Origin: Rhodobacteraceae bacterium UBA6236
GTDB taxonomy: Bacteria; Pseudomonadota; Alphaproteobacteria; Rhodobacterales; Rhodobacteraceae
Assembly: GCA_002440945.1 (NCBI GenBank)
Contig: DJWG01000051.1
Location: forward strand, 1 to 18,517
Direction of reading: 5' to 3'
DNA: 18,517 bases
The notes below the pieces were generated by a model. That model saw nothing but the letters and a program-made list of their open reading frames with translations. It was not told the DNA's origin and did no database searches. Below are positions 1 to 7,224 of this stretch, one piece after another. The translations under genes were made by a program, and so were the position numbers. How positions within the stretch are numbered: position 1 is the first letter of the stretch; every line of letters starts with the position of its first letter.

Positions 1-163
1 ACCCGATTTATGCAACAGAGCCCCGGAACATGACTAATTTTTCACAATAACATCTTCTTGTTGCTGTTCTTCATTGCAAAATTTACCGGCTGTGTTCTAT
101 GCCGCTGACAATGAACGGACCTTGTTTGCATCTGCAGAATCTCAAGCGAAGCGACCCTTCCCG

Positions 164-1765
164 ATGATCTCCTCCGGCCCCCGATCCCTTATGATCAGCC
201 GCCGCCGCGCGCTGACGATCCTGCCTGCCGCGCTTTTGGCGTCGACGGCGCTTCCGCGTGTTCTTTCCGCGCAACAGGTCAATCCTGCCGATGTTGCCGC
301 GCCGCAGACCTTCAGCTTCGACCTGTTGTCGGATGTGATGCGCGAGAAAGCCGCGCATGACCCCGAAAGTGCGCCCGCGCTTCCCGACTTTCTGGCGTCA
401 TTGAACTATGACGACTACCAGAAGATCGCCTTCCTGCCCTCGCAGGCGCGCTGGAACTTCCCCGGCAGCGATTTCCGGGTTCACGCCTTCCACATGGGCT
501 GGCTGTTCCGCGAACCGGTCAGCGTCTTCGAGGTTGTGGACGGTATGGCGACGCCGATGGGCTTCACCACCGACGATTTCGAATATCGCCACGACCTGAA
601 GGCCCGGGTGCCGGCGGGCTTCAACCTGCCGGGCGTGGCGGGCATCCGTCTGCACACTGCGCTCAATCGTCCCGATGTGCTGGATGAACTAATCACCTTC
701 GTCGGCGCCAGCTACTTCCGGGCGCTGGGCCGCGATACGCTTTATGGTCTTTCTGCCCGCGGTCTGGCGGTGAACACCGGCCTGTCCTCGGCCGAGGAAT
801 TCCCGCGCTTTTCGGCCTTCTATCTGGAAAAGCCCATGCCGGGGGTCGAGACGGTGACGGTCTATGCCGCGCTGGAAAGCGCTTCGGTCACGGGCGCCTA
901 CCGCTTCGTCATCACGCCGGGCGAGGAAACCCTGGTCGATGTCACGGCGCGGCTTTTCTTCCGCGCCGCGATCGAACAGCTGGGCGTCGCGCCGCTCACC
1001 TCGATGTTCCTCTATTCGGATGTCAACCGCGTGGGCTTTGATGACTACCGCCCGCAGGTCCACGACAGCAATGGTCTCAGGATCGAACGCGAGGATGGCG
1101 ATGTCCTCTGGCGTGCGCTGAACAACCCGAAGGCGCTGGGCAGCACCTTCATCGCGCTGACCCGGCCGAAAAGCTTCGGCCTTTATCAGCGCGACCGGGA
1201 GTTCCAGAATTACCAGGACGCCGAAGCGCATTACGAACGCCGCCCGACCTGCGTGATCGAGCCGAAGGGCGACTGGGGCGAAGGTTCGGTCCGTCTAGTC
1301 GAGATTCCGTCGGATCTTGAGGTCAACGACAACATCGTTGCCTTCTGGGTGCCCTCTGCCAGCGTGGCGGCGGGTGACATGCGGGAGTTTTCCTACCTGA
1401 TGCGCTGGGGCGCGATCGGCGAGGACGACCATGGCGATCTTGCGCTTGTCCACAAGACCAGCGCCGGTCACGGCGGCAATGCCGGGTCTTCGGAAAAGCC
1501 CGACAGCCGCAAGTTCGTCGTGGATTTCCGTGGGGGGCTTCTTGCCCGTCTGGCCGATGACGACGGCGAGGTTCAGCCGGTCGTGTCGATTTCCAATGGC
1601 AAGGCCGAGGTAACCACCTTGTCGAAAGTGCGCGGCACCAATATATGGCGCCTCGTTATCGACGTGGCGAGCGACCCCGGAGCGGTGGTAGAGCTTTCGG
1701 CCCATGTCGCGGGATATGGACGGAAATTGTCCGAGGTTTGGTTGTTCCAATGGGTCAGGCCATGA
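164..1765 (+). CDS. opgG: OpgG/OpgD-family periplasmic glucan biosynthesis protein with Tat signal
   Basis: Periplasmic protein of the MdoG/OpgG family, needed to build or branch the beta-glucan backbone of osmoregulated periplasmic glucans. About 533 residues from this start; E. coli OpgG and OpgD are 511 and 551. A twin-arginine signal is visible (SRRRALTIL at residues 12-20, hydrophobic stretch, likely cleavage after LSA near residue 36). The mature start PQTFSFDLL and the block LPDFLASLNYDDYQKIAF, followed by HAFHMGWLF, are typical of the family. The start is uncertain: ATG at 164 and ATG at 191 (MISRRRALTIL) both lack a clear Shine-Dalgarno, and the frame stays open to a TTG at 74; either ATG keeps the Tat signal. 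In E. coli the Tat-exported paralogue is OpgD, so this could equally be named opgD; opgG is preferred because it leads the operon. Its stop overlaps the next small gene by 4 bases. Confidence 0.88.
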   Translation: MISSGPRSLMISRRRALTILPAALLASTALPRVLSAQQVNPADVAAPQTFSFDLLSDVMREKAAHDPESAPALPDFLASLNYDDYQKIAFLPSQARWNFPGSDFRVHAFHMGWLFREPVSVFEVVDGMATPMGFTTDDFEYRHDLKARVPAGFNLPGVAGIRLHTALNRPDVLDELITFVGASYFRALGRDTLYGLSARGLAVNTGLSSAEEFPRFSAFYLEKPMPGVETVTVYAALESASVTGAYRFVITPGEETLVDVTARLFFRAAIEQLGVAPLTSMFLYSDVNRVGFDDYRPQVHDSNGLRIEREDGDVLWRALNNPKALGSTFIALTRPKSFGLYQRDREFQNYQDAEAHYERRPTCVIEPKGDWGEGSVRLVEIPSDLEVNDNIVAFWVPSASVAAGDMREFSYLMRWGAIGEDDHGDLALVHKTSAGHGGNAGSSEKPDSRKFVVDFRGGLLARLADDDGEVQPVVSISNGKAEVTTLSKVRGTNIWRLVIDVASDPGAVVELSAHVAGYGRKLSEVWLFQWVRP

Positions 1766-1941
1766 CGATTCAGAAGGTGTTCGAGCAGGCCGAGGCGAAA
1801 GCCCTGGGCCAGTTGCCGCAGGCTCCGCTTGCGATGCCCAAGCAGCTGCTTGAGGGGCCATCGCTGTTCCGGGTGATGCGTCGCCGTCTGCAGCGCTGGA
1901 TGTTCCCCGAATCGACCACGCGGATCGGACTGGGACGCTGA
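1762..1941 (+). CDS. opgI: small OpgI-like protein of the glucan operon
   Basis: A 59-residue protein beginning MTIQKVFEQAEAKAL and ending RRRLQRWMFPESTTRIGLGR. It starts in an ATGA overlap with the preceding opgG and stops 3 bases before the opgH ATG, so it is almost certainly translated as part of the operon. The first half is a predicted amphipathic helix; the second is Arg-rich and basic, with no membrane segment or signal. R. sphaeroides has a small gene, opgI, between opgG and opgH in its opgGIHDC operon, and this ORF occupies the same place; the name rests on position, not on an alignment. The MFP-rich basic tail loosely recalls the cytoplasmic N-terminal extension of longer OpgH proteins, which the OpgH here lacks, so it may be a detached N-terminal piece of the synthase. 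Function not known to me. Confidence 0.7.
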   Translation: MTIQKVFEQAEAKALGQLPQAPLAMPKQLLEGPSLFRVMRRRLQRWMFPESTTRIGLGR

Positions 1942-1944
1942 CGC

Positions 1945-3744
1945 ATGGCCGCACGCCCCCGCAGGGGAAAACCCGCGCCCGTGCCGGCTTCGGCGCGGCT
2001 GGCGCGGTCGGTAGCCATTCTGCTTGCAAGTCTGGCGGGCCTTGGCGCGACGGCGCTGTTCCTGCAATTCGGCGCTGCGGATGGCCTGCAGGAAATCGAC
2101 CTCTTGCGCGGCGCGCTGATCCTGATTTCCACGCTTTGGCTGGCCTGGGGTGCGGCAAGCGGGCTCACGGGGCTGTTTCCGCGCCGGATTGAGCCCGCGC
2201 CGCAGGTGCCGATCACCGGGCGCAGCGTGGTTCTGGTTCCAGTCTACAACGAAGACCCGGTCATCACTTTTGCCCGCGTTGCCGCGATGCTGCGGTCCGT
2301 CGAACGCGATGCAGCGGGGGCGCGTGTCGATTTCGCGATCCTCTCGGATACCCGCAACGACAAGATCGCGGCGCGGGAATCGCTCTGGTTCGAACGTCTG
2401 GTGCGCGACACGGGGGCCGAAGGCCGGCTGTTCTACCGCCGCCGGGTCAATAATACCGGCAAGAAGGCCGGCAACATCGAGGAATTCATCCGCACCTCCG
2501 GCGCGGCCTGGGATTATGCGGTGATCCTTGACGCCGACAGCCTGATGGAAGGCGCGACCATCGCAGAGATGATCCGCCGGATGGAGGCCACGCCAAACCT
2601 GGGCCTTCTGCAGACGCTGCCAAAGGTGGTGCGGGCGAAGTCCCGCTTCGGGCGCGCGATGCAGTTTTCCGCCAGTTTCTATTCCCCGGTCTTTGCGCGG
2701 GGCCTTGCGCATATGCAGGGCACCACGGGTCCGTTCTGGGGCCACAACGCCATTGTCCGCATCCGGGCCTTCGCGGAATGCTGCGGCCTTCCGCAACTTT
2801 CGGGTCAGCCGCCGTTCGGCGGGCATATCCTCAGCCATGACTATGTCGAGGCGGCCCTGCTGGCGCGCGGCGGCTGGGACGTCCGCCTGGACGAGGATCT
2901 GGAGGGTTCCTACGAGGAGGGCCCCGAGAACATCATCGACCATGCCAAGCGGGACCGGCGCTGGTGCCAGGGCAACCTGCAGCATTCGCGACTTCTGGCC
3001 ACTCCGCGCCTGCGGCCCTGGTCGCGGTTCGTCTTTGTCCAGGGCATCATGGCCTATATCGCGCCGCTGTTCTGGGGCGGCTTTCTGGCTGCGAGCATCG
3101 CGGATGCGATGGTCCAGCATCAGCCGGACTATTTCCCTGAACCCTACCAGCTGTTCCCGGTCTTCCCCAGCGACCAGACCACCAAGGCGATCGGTCTTGC
3201 CATCGGCATCTTCGGGCTTCTGGTCGCGCCGAAGCTGCTGATCGTGCTGCAGGCGGCGGTGACGGGGCGGGCGCGGCCCTTCGGCGGGGCCTGGGCCGCG
3301 TTCTGGTCCACGCTGTCGGAGCTGGCGTTGTCGAGCCTGATCGCGCCCCTGATGCTGATGTATCAAAGCCGCTCGGTCATCCAGGTGCTTCTGGGGCGTG
3401 ACGGCGGCTGGCCGCCCAACAATCGCGGCGACGGCCGGTTGTCGATCGCCGAGGCCGCAGCCGCGTCGCGGTTCATCGTGCTGACGGGGGTGCTTGGCCT
3501 CTTTGCGACCTGGCATCTGGCCCCGGCGCTGGTGCCCTGGATGCTGCCCGTCGGACTGCCGATGATTTTCGCGCCGCTCATCATTTCATGGACTTCGCAG
3601 CCCTCGGGCAACCATCGGCTTTTCGCCACCCCGACCGAAGGTCAGGTGCCCGAGGTTCTGGCCGTTCATGATGCCATCGTGGCACTTTGGAGCGCGCCAC
3701 CCGCCACCGATGCCGCGGTCCGGGCCGCAGACGTCTATGCCTGA
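1945..3744 (+). CDS. opgH: OpgH glucans biosynthesis glucosyltransferase
   Basis: Inner-membrane family-2 glycosyltransferase that polymerises the glucan backbone from UDP-glucose and passes it to the periplasm. It has 599 residues. Two N-terminal membrane segments (about 23-45 and 55-77) precede the cytoplasmic catalytic domain. GT2 landmarks are intact: VPVYNED (98-104), DADS (196-199), GHNAIVR (266-272), SHDYVEA (297-303) and the processive-transferase RRWCQGNLQH (338-347). Several further membrane helices follow from about residue 358 to 560. The E. coli protein is 847 residues; the missing part is mainly the long cytoplasmic N-terminus, as expected for the short alphaproteobacterial form. 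It starts 3 bases after the small upstream ORF and overlaps opgC by 8 bases, which supports one transcript. Confidence 0.95.
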   Translation: MAARPRRGKPAPVPASARLARSVAILLASLAGLGATALFLQFGAADGLQEIDLLRGALILISTLWLAWGAASGLTGLFPRRIEPAPQVPITGRSVVLVPVYNEDPVITFARVAAMLRSVERDAAGARVDFAILSDTRNDKIAARESLWFERLVRDTGAEGRLFYRRRVNNTGKKAGNIEEFIRTSGAAWDYAVILDADSLMEGATIAEMIRRMEATPNLGLLQTLPKVVRAKSRFGRAMQFSASFYSPVFARGLAHMQGTTGPFWGHNAIVRIRAFAECCGLPQLSGQPPFGGHILSHDYVEAALLARGGWDVRLDEDLEGSYEEGPENIIDHAKRDRRWCQGNLQHSRLLATPRLRPWSRFVFVQGIMAYIAPLFWGGFLAASIADAMVQHQPDYFPEPYQLFPVFPSDQTTKAIGLAIGIFGLLVAPKLLIVLQAAVTGRARPFGGAWAAFWSTLSELALSSLIAPLMLMYQSRSVIQVLLGRDGGWPPNNRGDGRLSIAEAAAASRFIVLTGVLGLFATWHLAPALVPWMLPVGLPMIFAPLIISWTSQPSGNHRLFATPTEGQVPEVLAVHDAIVALWSAPPATDAAVRAADVYA

Positions 3745-4885
3745 TCCGGCTCCGGCCGGCATCCGTGGGGGACGGGATCGACGGATCGACATGCTGCGCG
3801 GCATCGCGTTGGTGATGATCTTCATCAACCACATCCCCGGCACGGTCTACGAAAACTACACCTCGCGCAATTTCGGCTTTTCGGACGCGGCCGAGGGGTT
3901 CGTGATGATCTCGGGCATCTCGGCGGCGCTGGCCTATTCGGCGGTGCTGACCAAAAAGCCCATGTGGAACGGCATCGCCCGGACCTGGAACCGCGCCTGG
4001 ATGCTGTATCTGGTGCATCTGTTCATCATGGCCTGGGTCATCGGGATCGCGGCTGCGGTTGCGCGGTTTTCGGGCAATATGTCGCTGATGTCGCAGAACA
4101 ACCTGCAATATCTGCAAAGCGATCCTCTGGGCACCTTCATCGGCATCCCGCTGATGACTCATCAGTTCGGCTATGTGAACATCCTGCCGCTCTATTCGGT
4201 GCTGCTGCTGGCCGCGCCGGGGCTGATCCTTGCCGGTCTGCGCTGGCCGCGGGGCACGCTGATTGGATCTTTTGCGGTTTGGGTCCTGGTTGGCCTTTTC
4301 CACCTTGACCTGCCGAACTTCCCATCCCCGGGCGGTTGGTTCTTCAATCCGCTGGCCTGGCAGATCCTTTTCGTCCTTGGCATCCTGACCGGCCTTGCGA
4401 TGAAGCGCGGCCAGCGCTTCGTGCCGGTGCGCGGCTGGCTGGTGGCGCTTTCGGTGGCCTACCTTCTGTTTTCGCTGGCATGGATCAAGATCCCCGCCTT
4501 GATGGACACCGGGAATGCCCTGTTGGGAGAGCTTGCCGCAAAGGGCGTTCCGGCCCTGATCCGCGATTTCGACAAGACCTATGTCTCGGTCCCGCGGATT
4601 TTGCACATCCTGGCGCTGGCCTATCTGCTGTCGGCCATGCCGCTGGTGCGGGACATGGCCAACAGCCGCTTGATGGGGCCTTTTGCCCTGATGGGCCGCC
4701 AGGCGCTGCCGGTCTTCGCCTTCGGGACGATCCTTTCCACCGCAATCCAGGGGGCCAAGACCCTGACTCCGCCTTCGGTGGCCATCGACGGGGGAATGAT
4801 CGCGGTGGGCCTGCTTTTGCAGCTTGGGATCGCCTGGGCGCGCGAGCGGCACCGCAACCGGATGCGCGCCGACGCAACGGTGTGA
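3737..4885 (+). CDS. opgC: OpgC succinyltransferase for periplasmic glucans
   Basis: Integral membrane acyltransferase of the OpgC family, expected to add succinyl groups to the glucans and make them anionic. From ATG 3737 it has 382 residues. The frame is open further upstream to 3668, but that would lie inside opgH; the chosen start gives an 8-base overlap and puts RRIDMLRGIALVMIFINH at residues 15-32. That block, with the RxxxLRG and Asn-His pair, is the family signature. About ten hydrophobic segments alternate with short loops. The gene ends the glucan operon; the next gene, motB, has its own leader. No hairpin terminator is seen just after the stop. Confidence 0.92.
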   Translation: MPDPAPAGIRGGRDRRIDMLRGIALVMIFINHIPGTVYENYTSRNFGFSDAAEGFVMISGISAALAYSAVLTKKPMWNGIARTWNRAWMLYLVHLFIMAWVIGIAAAVARFSGNMSLMSQNNLQYLQSDPLGTFIGIPLMTHQFGYVNILPLYSVLLLAAPGLILAGLRWPRGTLIGSFAVWVLVGLFHLDLPNFPSPGGWFFNPLAWQILFVLGILTGLAMKRGQRFVPVRGWLVALSVAYLLFSLAWIKIPALMDTGNALLGELAAKGVPALIRDFDKTYVSVPRILHILALAYLLSAMPLVRDMANSRLMGPFALMGRQALPVFAFGTILSTAIQGAKTLTPPSVAIDGGMIAVGLLLQLGIAWARERHRNRMRADATV

Positions 4886-4911
4886 CCCGGAAATCCGTTC
4901 AATTTGCTTTC

Positions 4912-4926
4912 TTAGGCCCCCCTTAA
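4912..4926 (+). promoter_or_regulatory. CtrA-type box upstream of motB
   Basis: TTAG (4912-4915), seven bases, then TTAA (4923-4926) followed by C. This matches the CtrA response-regulator site TTAA-N7-TTAAC with one substitution. It ends 48 bases before the motB ATG, in the only spacer between opgC and motB, a plausible place for an activator site. Matching half-sites at 5819 and 14120 strengthen the reading. The match is by eye; no binding data. Confidence 0.65.
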
Positions 4927-4955
4927 CACCCGGGGAATACCACTGGTGCCGGGTG
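4927..4955. repeat. inverted repeat in the motB leader
   Basis: CACCCGG at 4927-4933 is an exact inverted copy of CCGGGTG at 4949-4955, with a 15-base spacer that holds a short ACCA/TGGT pair. It lies immediately downstream of the CtrA-type box and 19 bases before the motB start. It may form a stem in the 5' leader or be a dimeric operator; there is no T-run, so it is not an ordinary terminator. Seven GC-rich bases could also arise by chance in this composition. Confidence 0.35.
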
Positions 4956-4974
4956 AAAGAAGTGGGTTGGTGGA

Positions 4975-5808
4975 ATGTGCGCAGAACGCAATGCGTCGGC
5001 GCCAGTCATCATCAAGCGGAAGAAGAACGTTGTCGGCGGCGGTCACCACGGTGGGGCGTGGAAGGTTGCCTATGCCGATTTCGTGACGGCCATGTGGGCC
5101 TTCTTCATGCTGATGTGGCTGCTGAACGCGACGACGGAAAATCAACGGAAAGGGCTTGCGGATTACTTCAGTCCGTCGATCCCGGTAAGCCGCGTTTCAG
5201 GCGGCGGTGACGGCATGTTCGGCGGCGATGACGTGCTGGCCGCCGACAAGCTGGCCGAAGACGGCAAGGCGAAGTCCGCGCCGGACAGTGTGGGGTCGGA
5301 TGCCGATTCCGAAGCGCAGTTCATGGAAGAGGTCAACCGGATCGAGGAAGAGCTGCTGGCCCGCGGGGGCGAAAGCATGGTCAGCGAAAGTGCCGCGCGC
5401 CACATCGTGACCCGGGTCACGGATGAAGGGCTGATCGTGGATCTTTTCGACCTTGAGGGCGAACCGCTTTTCGATCCTGACACCACGGAACCGACGCAGG
5501 TGGCCCGCGATCTTGTCAAACTGGTTGCGGGGGCCTTCGCGCTCGCCAGCAACGACGTGGCGATCAACGGCCATGTCCGGTCTTACAGCACCGTCCTTCG
5601 GGTCAACCCCGCCTGGGATCTGTCGGTCCAACGCGCGGTGGTGGTCCGCGGGCTGATGGAAGAGGCGCGCTTCCAGAAGCGGCGGATCGCCCGGGTTGCG
5701 GGGTTTGCGGATCGCAAGCTTGCAGACCAGAACCCGATGGCGCCCGCCAACAACCGAATCGAACTGATCCTGTTGCGCAAGGCGAAGAAGCCCCCGGAAA
5801 TGCGGTGA
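4975..5808 (+). CDS. motB: MotB flagellar stator subunit
   Basis: Stator protein that anchors the motor to peptidoglycan and forms the ion channel with MotA. It has 277 residues. The N-terminus carries the MotB signature GGHHGGAWKVAYADFVTAMW followed by a single membrane helix (about 33-51); Asp35 in YADF is the channel aspartate. A plug-like segment (ADYFSP) and an acidic linker follow, then an OmpA-like domain from about 150 to 270, with the LSVQRA helix and a C-terminal NNRIELIL in place of NRRVEI. The usual GHTD element reads GHVR here, so the Asp that contacts diaminopimelate in OmpA-like domains is not at its normal place. The gene stands alone with its own leader; motA is about 10 kb downstream. 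Confidence 0.95.
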   Translation: MCAERNASAPVIIKRKKNVVGGGHHGGAWKVAYADFVTAMWAFFMLMWLLNATTENQRKGLADYFSPSIPVSRVSGGGDGMFGGDDVLAADKLAEDGKAKSAPDSVGSDADSEAQFMEEVNRIEEELLARGGESMVSESAARHIVTRVTDEGLIVDLFDLEGEPLFDPDTTEPTQVARDLVKLVAGAFALASNDVAINGHVRSYSTVLRVNPAWDLSVQRAVVVRGLMEEARFQKRRIARVAGFADRKLADQNPMAPANNRIELILLRKAKKPPEMR

Positions 5809-5818
5809 CTTTTAAGAG

Positions 5819-5833
5819 TTAGCCGGAAATTAA
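5819..5833 (+). promoter_or_regulatory. CtrA-type box upstream of flgE
   Basis: TTAG (5819-5822), seven bases, TTAA (5830-5833), followed by AC. It has the same half-site pattern and spacing as the box before motB. It begins 10 bases after the motB stop and ends 50 bases before the flgE ATG at 5884, almost the same distance as in the motB leader (48 bases). A further TTAA lies just upstream at 5812-5815. Inferred site; no expression data. Confidence 0.62.
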
Positions 5834-5883
5834 ACATGCGGCCCCAATAGTGCGTCCATCAGATGCAGCAGAAAGGCCGCAGC

Positions 5884-7191
5884 ATGTCGATTTCTTCCTC
5901 GCTCAATGCCGGCGTCGCTGGCCTGGCCGCCAATGCGACCCGGCTGGCGACCATTTCGGACAATATCGCGAACTCGGGTACCTATGGCTACAAACGTGCC
6001 GCTGCCGATTTCGAAAGCTATGTGATCACGCATTCGCGCGGCGCCGGACTTTATTCCGCCGGCGGCGTTCGGGCCATGACGTCGCGGCTGATCGACGAAC
6101 GCGGGGCGCTGGTTCCCACGTCCAATCCGCTGGACATCGCCATTGCGGGCCGCGGGATGCTTCCCGTGACCCCGGCGGTCAGGCTGAACGGTGCCAGCGG
6201 CGATACGCAACTGCTCCTGACGACGACGGGCTCGTTCAAGGCCGACGCGAATGGTGTCTTGCGCACCGATTCGGGCCTGGTGCTGCTGGGCTGGCCCGCG
6301 GATGCCGCAGGCAATATTCCCTCGATGCCGCGCGATACGATCGCCGGTCTGCAGCCCATCGTCATCAACCCGAACCAGACGGCGGGCGACCCGACGACGG
6401 TCATGCAACTGGGCGTGAACCTGCCGGCGACCGAAACCGAAGCTGGCGGAACCGGCACAACCCTGCCCCTGTCGGTCGAATACTTCGGAAACCTCGGCAC
6501 CTCGGAATCGCTCGACCTCAGCTTCACGCCCACGGTTCCGGCCACCGGATCGTCGAACAGCTGGACAATGCAGATCCGCGATTCCGCTCAAGGGGGTGCT
6601 GTGATCGGTGAATATACGCTGACCTTCGACGCCTCGCGCGGCATGGGCGGGACGCTGGCTTCGGTCGCCATGGTTTCGGGCGGTGCCTATGACGCCGCGC
6701 AAGGAACGCTGGCGCTGAACGTGGCGGGCGGACCGCTGACGGTGAAGATCGGCAAGCTGGGCGATCCGAATGGGTTGACGCAGCTGTCAGACAGCTTCGC
6801 GCCGACCTCGATCACCAAGGACGGGTCTCCGGTCGGCAACCTGAAGGCGGTAGAGGTCGACGCGAACGGCTATGTGAACGCCACCTACGACACCGGCTTC
6901 ATTCGTCGTCTTTACCAGGTGCCGCTGGTCGATGTGCCCAATCCGAACGGTCTTGTGGCGCTGAACAACCAGACTTTCCAGATCTCGCCTGATAGCGGCT
7001 CCTTCTTCCTGTGGAACGCCGGCGATGGCCCGACGGGTGCGGTTGTGGGTTATGCGCGCGAAGGATCGACCACGGATGTCGCGTCGGAACTGACCGCGCT
7101 GATCCAGACGCAGCGGGCCTATTCGTCGAACGCGAAGGTCATCCAGACCGTCGACGAGATGCTGCAGGAAACCACCAATATCAAGCGCTGA
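5884..7191 (+). CDS. flgE: FlgE flagellar hook protein
   Basis: Subunit of the flagellar hook, exported by the flagellar type III system. From ATG 5884 it has 435 residues; an in-frame ATG at 5863 gives a longer form, but AAAGG at 5872-5876 sits 7 bases before 5884 and the product then begins MSISSSLNAGVAGL like other axial proteins. The N-terminal helix contains SDNIANSGTYGYKR, and the C-terminus (LTALIQTQRAYSSNAKVIQT onward) is the conserved coiled-coil tail of rod/hook/HAP proteins. The middle is Gly/Thr-rich, as expected for the surface domains. No cleavable signal. It heads the flgE-flgK-flgL-flgI group; flgD, usually beside flgE, is not in this window. Confidence 0.93.
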   Translation: MSISSSLNAGVAGLAANATRLATISDNIANSGTYGYKRAAADFESYVITHSRGAGLYSAGGVRAMTSRLIDERGALVPTSNPLDIAIAGRGMLPVTPAVRLNGASGDTQLLLTTTGSFKADANGVLRTDSGLVLLGWPADAAGNIPSMPRDTIAGLQPIVINPNQTAGDPTTVMQLGVNLPATETEAGGTGTTLPLSVEYFGNLGTSESLDLSFTPTVPATGSSNSWTMQIRDSAQGGAVIGEYTLTFDASRGMGGTLASVAMVSGGAYDAAQGTLALNVAGGPLTVKIGKLGDPNGLTQLSDSFAPTSITKDGSPVGNLKAVEVDANGYVNATYDTGFIRRLYQVPLVDVPNPNGLVALNNQTFQISPDSGSFFLWNAGDGPTGAVVGYAREGSTTDVASELTALIQTQRAYSSNAKVIQTVDEMLQETTNIKR

Positions 7192-7224
7192 GGCGATGGC
7201 CCTCGGCCCTGACCGGAGTTCGGT

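Noticed and set aside
74..163. TTG-initiated N-terminal extension of opgG
   Set aside because: It would put 39 residues before the twin-arginine motif block; no ribosome site is seen, and the ATG at 164 or 191 gives a normal Tat signal.
1..163. Possible promoter of the glucan operon
   Set aside because: AT-rich stretches are present near 30-60, but I could not find a convincing -35/-10 pair, CtrA box or repeat; nothing else is supported here.
1573..3516. 647-codon open frame on the minus strand across opgG end and opgH
   Set aside because: It is the antisense of OpgH, whose GT2 motifs are intact; the product is a low-complexity Arg/Gln/Pro/His-rich shadow typical of high-GC DNA.
3581..4852. 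423-codon open frame on the minus strand opposite opgC
   Set aside because: Antisense shadow of a clear membrane protein; composition rich in Arg, His and Gln with no domain.
4886..4974. Sigma-54 promoter suggested by TTGCT near 4903
   Set aside because: The -24 GG element at the right distance upstream is absent; the CtrA-type box explains the region better.
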